Assembly: GCA_905215855.1 (NCBI GenBank)
Contig: CAJMRT010000037.1
Location: 1-20,310 of the forward strand
DNA length: 20,310 bases
Source of the DNA: an uncultured bacterium
GTDB lineage: Bacteria; Bacillota; Clostridia; Oscillospirales; Acutalibacteraceae
Direction: 5' to 3'
Positions 17,658 to 20,310 of the stretch are shown here, piece by piece; position 1 is the first letter of the stretch, and every line of letters begins with the position of its first letter. The position numbers and the translations under genes were made by a program. The notes beneath the pieces are model-generated. The model was given only the letters and a program-made list of their open reading frames with translations. It had not been told where the DNA came from and did not search any database.

Positions 17658-20267
17658 CTAATTCATATTATTGTTTAATTCGTTTGAAGAATTTATTATT
17701 TCTCTGATTTCATTTTCGGCTTGTCTGACTTCTTCTAAAAATGCTCTTGATGAAACACGCAACGCACCGTTGCCCAGAATTATCATCTGTTCGAGTGCGT
17801 CGGATGTTACGACACGCACCTTGTTGGTTTTGGCAAGCTTGTGAGAGGTTTTCTCAATAAACATATCGGCGGTTTCTGCCTCTTTGGTATATACAATGCT
17901 GATATTATTCACGGTTTCAACCTCTCTGTGTTCGCCCTTTACCTTGTACGCATCAAACACGAGAATAAGGTTGCACTTGCTGTAGCCCTGATAGTTGCAG
18001 AGAATGTTTATCAGCGCGTGCCTTGCACCGTCAAGACTTCTTTCGGAAAGCTCTTTGAGGTGTTCCCACGCAAAAATAACATTGTAGCCGTCAACGAGCA
18101 GATACTCCGTGCCGTCATACACGGGGGATTTTTTATACTTTTCTGCCGCCTTGTCAATTGACGAAACCGCCTTGACATGACGCTTTTCGGGAGCGTGTTT
18201 TCTGCGTGTCACAGGACCGTAGGTCTGTTCAAAAATCTGCATAAGCTCCTTGTCGAGAGCAAAAATATCGTCCTGAGTTTTGCACTTTGCAAAAGCGTTT
18301 TCGCTGTTTGTGCCGATTTCATCATCTTTCGGAGCATCGAGAACACTCGGCAGATGCATATGCTCGCCGACCTCATTCCACGGCACATTGTAGCCTGCTC
18401 CGTGAGAACAGAACACAGAACCGCTCGGATTGTCAACATCGGCATCACAATCGTAGCCGATTTGTGCAATAACTTCATCGCTGTTGTGGCACGGCTCATA
18501 GCCTTTAAGACTGCACGAAAGTCTGCCTCTGCCGTGAGTATACTGCATAACCTCTTTTGTGTAGTTGCCCATTCCGGACACGGGGGCAGTACCCGTGAGA
18601 ACGGAATCCTCGCCTTTGGTTTCGGGAGAATTGAAAGTACCGCTCATACGCTGAATATCTGACATTGCTCGTCCCACATTTTCGTTCGGCACTTCAAGCG
18701 TAAAATCATAAACAGGCTCAAGCAGAATGCTGTTTGCGGAACGCAGTCCCTGTCTTACGGCACGGTAGGTTGCCTGTCTGAAATCTCCGCCCTCGGTATG
18801 CTTTGCGTGAGCTTTTCCCGAAACAAGCGTGATTTCAATATCTGTAATCGGCGAGCCTGTCAGCACACCGAGATGTGTTTTTTCACAGAGGTGAGTAAGA
18901 ATCAACCTTTGCCAGTTGCGGTCGAGCAAGTCCTCTTTGCAACGAGAATTTATTGTAATTCCGCTGCCACGCTTTGCGGGTTTCAAAAGGAGGTGAACCT
19001 CTGCATAGTGTCTTAACGGCTCAAAATGTCCGACACCCTCAACCGTATTTTCAATTGTTTCTTTATAGATTATACTGCCTGTGCTGAACGATACATTCAT
19101 ACCGAAACGCTCTTTTATTATGCACCTCAGCACCTCAAGCTGAATTTCACCCATAAGTCGGATGTGGATTTCACCGAGTCTGCTGTTCCACACAACATTT
19201 AGCTGAGGATCTTCGTTTTCAAGCGTTTTCAGCTTTGTGAGAGCCGTGTGGGCGTCTGTCCCGTCCTCTAACTCAACCTTATAAGTCAGAACAGGTTCGA
19301 GTACCGGAACTCCCGAATTTTTTTCGACACCCAAGCCGTCACCCGACGATGTAAATGTTATTCCCGTTACCGCACAAACGGTTCCTGCAACAGCCTCCTC
19401 AACGGCTGTGAATTTCTCGCCTGAATAAATTCTTATTCTGTTTACCTTTTCGGCATTGGTATTTTTTTCGCTTTGGAGAACCTCACGCACTTTTAGACTT
19501 CCGCCCGTAATTTTCATAAATGTAAGGCGGTTGCCCTGATTGTCCTCTGCAATTTTATAGACCTTTGCACCGAACTCAGCACCGTAAAAGGGCATAACCG
19601 TGTATTCGTCAAGCAGATTCAAAAATGCCTTTACACCGTCAAGCTTGAGCGCAGAACCGAACATACAAGGAAAGATTTTGCGTTCCTTAATCGCATCTGT
19701 TATGTCGGTTTTTTCAACGGCATCTGTTTCATAATATTTTTCAAGAATTTTTTCATCACAAACGGCAACACTTTCGCGAAAGCCGTCGGAGTTCGGATAG
19801 GTAAAATCAACGCAGTTTTCGTCAAGCCCTGTACGCAGCTGTGCCATAACGGAAAGCTTGTCCGCACCGTCAAGATCCATTTTGTTGACGAAGATAAAAC
19901 ACGGCACACCGTACTTTTTGAGCAATTTCCAAAGTGTGCAGGTGTGACTCTGAACGCCATCAGTTCCGCTGATTACAAGAATTGCGTAGTCAAGCACCTG
20001 AAGTGTACGCTCTGCTTCTGCCGAAAAATCAACATGACCGGGTGTATCAAGCAGAGTAAATTCCGTATTGTTGTACTTCATAACCGCCTGTTTTGAAAAA
20101 ATTGTAATTCCACGGTCACGCTCAAGCGAAAATGTGTCGAGAAAAGAATCTCTGTGGTCAACTCTACCGAGTTTTGTTATGTTGCCTGAAGAGTACATAA
20201 GCGCCTCTGAAAGCGTAGTTTTTCCCGAATCCACATGAGCCAAAATGCCGACTGCAATTTTTTTCAT
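17658..20267 (-). CDS. TetM/EF-G-type translational GTPase fused to a YacP/Rae1-type NYN endonuclease domain
   Basis: This is an 869-residue protein. The N-terminal G domain has AHVDSGKTT (10-18), RGITI (52-56), DTPGH (74-78) and NKMD (128-131), the set seen in ribosomal protection proteins and EF-G. Domains II to V follow to about residue 645, including EVPNENVGRAMSDIQRMSG of the EF-G C-terminal domain and the subfamily block DNPSGSVFCSHGAGYNVPW. After a linker (about 650-720), residues 722-862 match YacP/Rae1 NYN ribonucleases: LLVDGYNVI (Asp726, Asn729), VFDAYKVKG (Asp772), KEAETAD (Asp801), VTSDALEQ (Asp823) and the GNGALRVSSR loop. TetM-like proteins act at the ribosomal A site, and Rae1 cleaves mRNA there, so the fusion suggests a GTPase-guided A-site nuclease (inference). 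The ATG at 20267 is preferred over a TTG at 20297; its SD, GGTGAT, is weak. Tetracycline resistance is not implied. Confidence 0.9.
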   Translation of the reverse strand: MKKIAVGILAHVDSGKTTLSEALMYSSGNITKLGRVDHRDSFLDTFSLERDRGITIFSKQAVMKYNNTEFTLLDTPGHVDFSAEAERTLQVLDYAILVISGTDGVQSHTCTLWKLLKKYGVPCFIFVNKMDLDGADKLSVMAQLRTGLDENCVDFTYPNSDGFRESVAVCDEKILEKYYETDAVEKTDITDAIKERKIFPCMFGSALKLDGVKAFLNLLDEYTVMPFYGAEFGAKVYKIAEDNQGNRLTFMKITGGSLKVREVLQSEKNTNAEKVNRIRIYSGEKFTAVEEAVAGTVCAVTGITFTSSGDGLGVEKNSGVPVLEPVLTYKVELEDGTDAHTALTKLKTLENEDPQLNVVWNSRLGEIHIRLMGEIQLEVLRCIIKERFGMNVSFSTGSIIYKETIENTVEGVGHFEPLRHYAEVHLLLKPAKRGSGITINSRCKEDLLDRNWQRLILTHLCEKTHLGVLTGSPITDIEITLVSGKAHAKHTEGGDFRQATYRAVRQGLRSANSILLEPVYDFTLEVPNENVGRAMSDIQRMSGTFNSPETKGEDSVLTGTAPVSGMGNYTKEVMQYTHGRGRLSCSLKGYEPCHNSDEVIAQIGYDCDADVDNPSGSVFCSHGAGYNVPWNEVGEHMHLPSVLDAPKDDEIGTNSENAFAKCKTQDDIFALDKELMQIFEQTYGPVTRRKHAPEKRHVKAVSSIDKAAEKYKKSPVYDGTEYLLVDGYNVIFAWEHLKELSERSLDGARHALINILCNYQGYSKCNLILVFDAYKVKGEHREVETVNNISIVYTKEAETADMFIEKTSHKLAKTNKVRVVTSDALEQMIILGNGALRVSSRAFLEEVRQAENEIREIINSSNELNNNMN

Positions 20268-20310
20268 TTTATCACCGTACCCTGCAAAATAATACAAAAA
20301 ATCAGTTAAT

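Noticed and set aside
17658..20267. Tetracycline resistance gene
   Set aside because: The GTPase is TetM-like but has a divergent C-terminus and an added nuclease domain; nothing in the sequence shows drug resistance.
1..20310. tRNA, rRNA, CRISPR array, riboswitch or intact insertion sequence
   Set aside because: Read on both strands, no cloverleaf, regularly spaced repeats, recognisable aptamer or transposase frame was found.

Overview
The window reads as a chromosomal stretch of a low-to-moderate GC Gram-positive anaerobe of the class Clostridia, probably an Oscillospiraceae/Ruminococcaceae-type gut bacterium. This is inferred from the strong AGGAGG ribosome binding sites, GTG/TTG starts, LytTR/AgrC-type two-component genes, hairpin-plus-T terminators and family content; the sequence alone does not identify a species. 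No rRNA, tRNA, CRISPR array, transposase or phage gene is visible.

Layout. (1) 1-1138, minus strand: 5' part of a lipoprotein alkyl-sulfatase of the SdsA1 metallo-beta-lactamase group, running off the left edge. It diverges from (2) 1324-3356, a two-gene LytTR response regulator / AgrC-like kinase operon. A 20-bp-period direct repeat lies between the two divergent promoters and looks like the regulator's binding site. (3) 3408-4430, minus: a cytoplasmic Ntn-type linear amide C-N hydrolase sharing a terminator hairpin with the kinase gene. (4) 4745-9822, plus: a tight six-gene acyl-chain operon: PlsC-like acyltransferase, acyl carrier protein, a 732-residue protein with an intact ketosynthase followed by a ketosynthase-like domain lacking all three catalytic residues, FabG-type ketoreductase, FabZ-type dehydratase, and an iron-sulfur-flavoprotein-like reductase. 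It has no enoyl reductase, malonyltransferase or FabH, so it resembles a reducing type II polyketide/aryl-polyene-like or specialised fatty-acid system more than a housekeeping fab cluster. (5) 9823-11308: a divergent TetR regulator / patatin-like hydrolase pair. (6) 11504-15733: small units, each with its own promoter and terminator: a membrane protein, a MerR regulator, a 63-residue orphan, a peptide-deformylase-like protein with an altered motif 1, three tandem small membrane proteins (two clearly paralogous, one of which has lost its ancestral ATG), and a secreted/anchored acidic miniprotein. (7) 15809-17650: an A+T-rich class I aminotransferase (DapL-like) between two C-terminal gene remnants and hairpin repeats, i.e. 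a scarred region. (8) 17658-20267, minus: a TetM/EF-G-type translational GTPase fused to a C-terminal YacP/Rae1-type NYN endonuclease domain.

The two most notable items are the GTPase-Rae1 fusion, which joins a ribosome A-site factor to a domain related to a ribosomal A-site mRNA nuclease in one polypeptide, and the fused ketosynthase/pseudo-ketosynthase within a compact operon lacking enoyl reductase. All family assignments come from reading motifs by eye; no database search was run.
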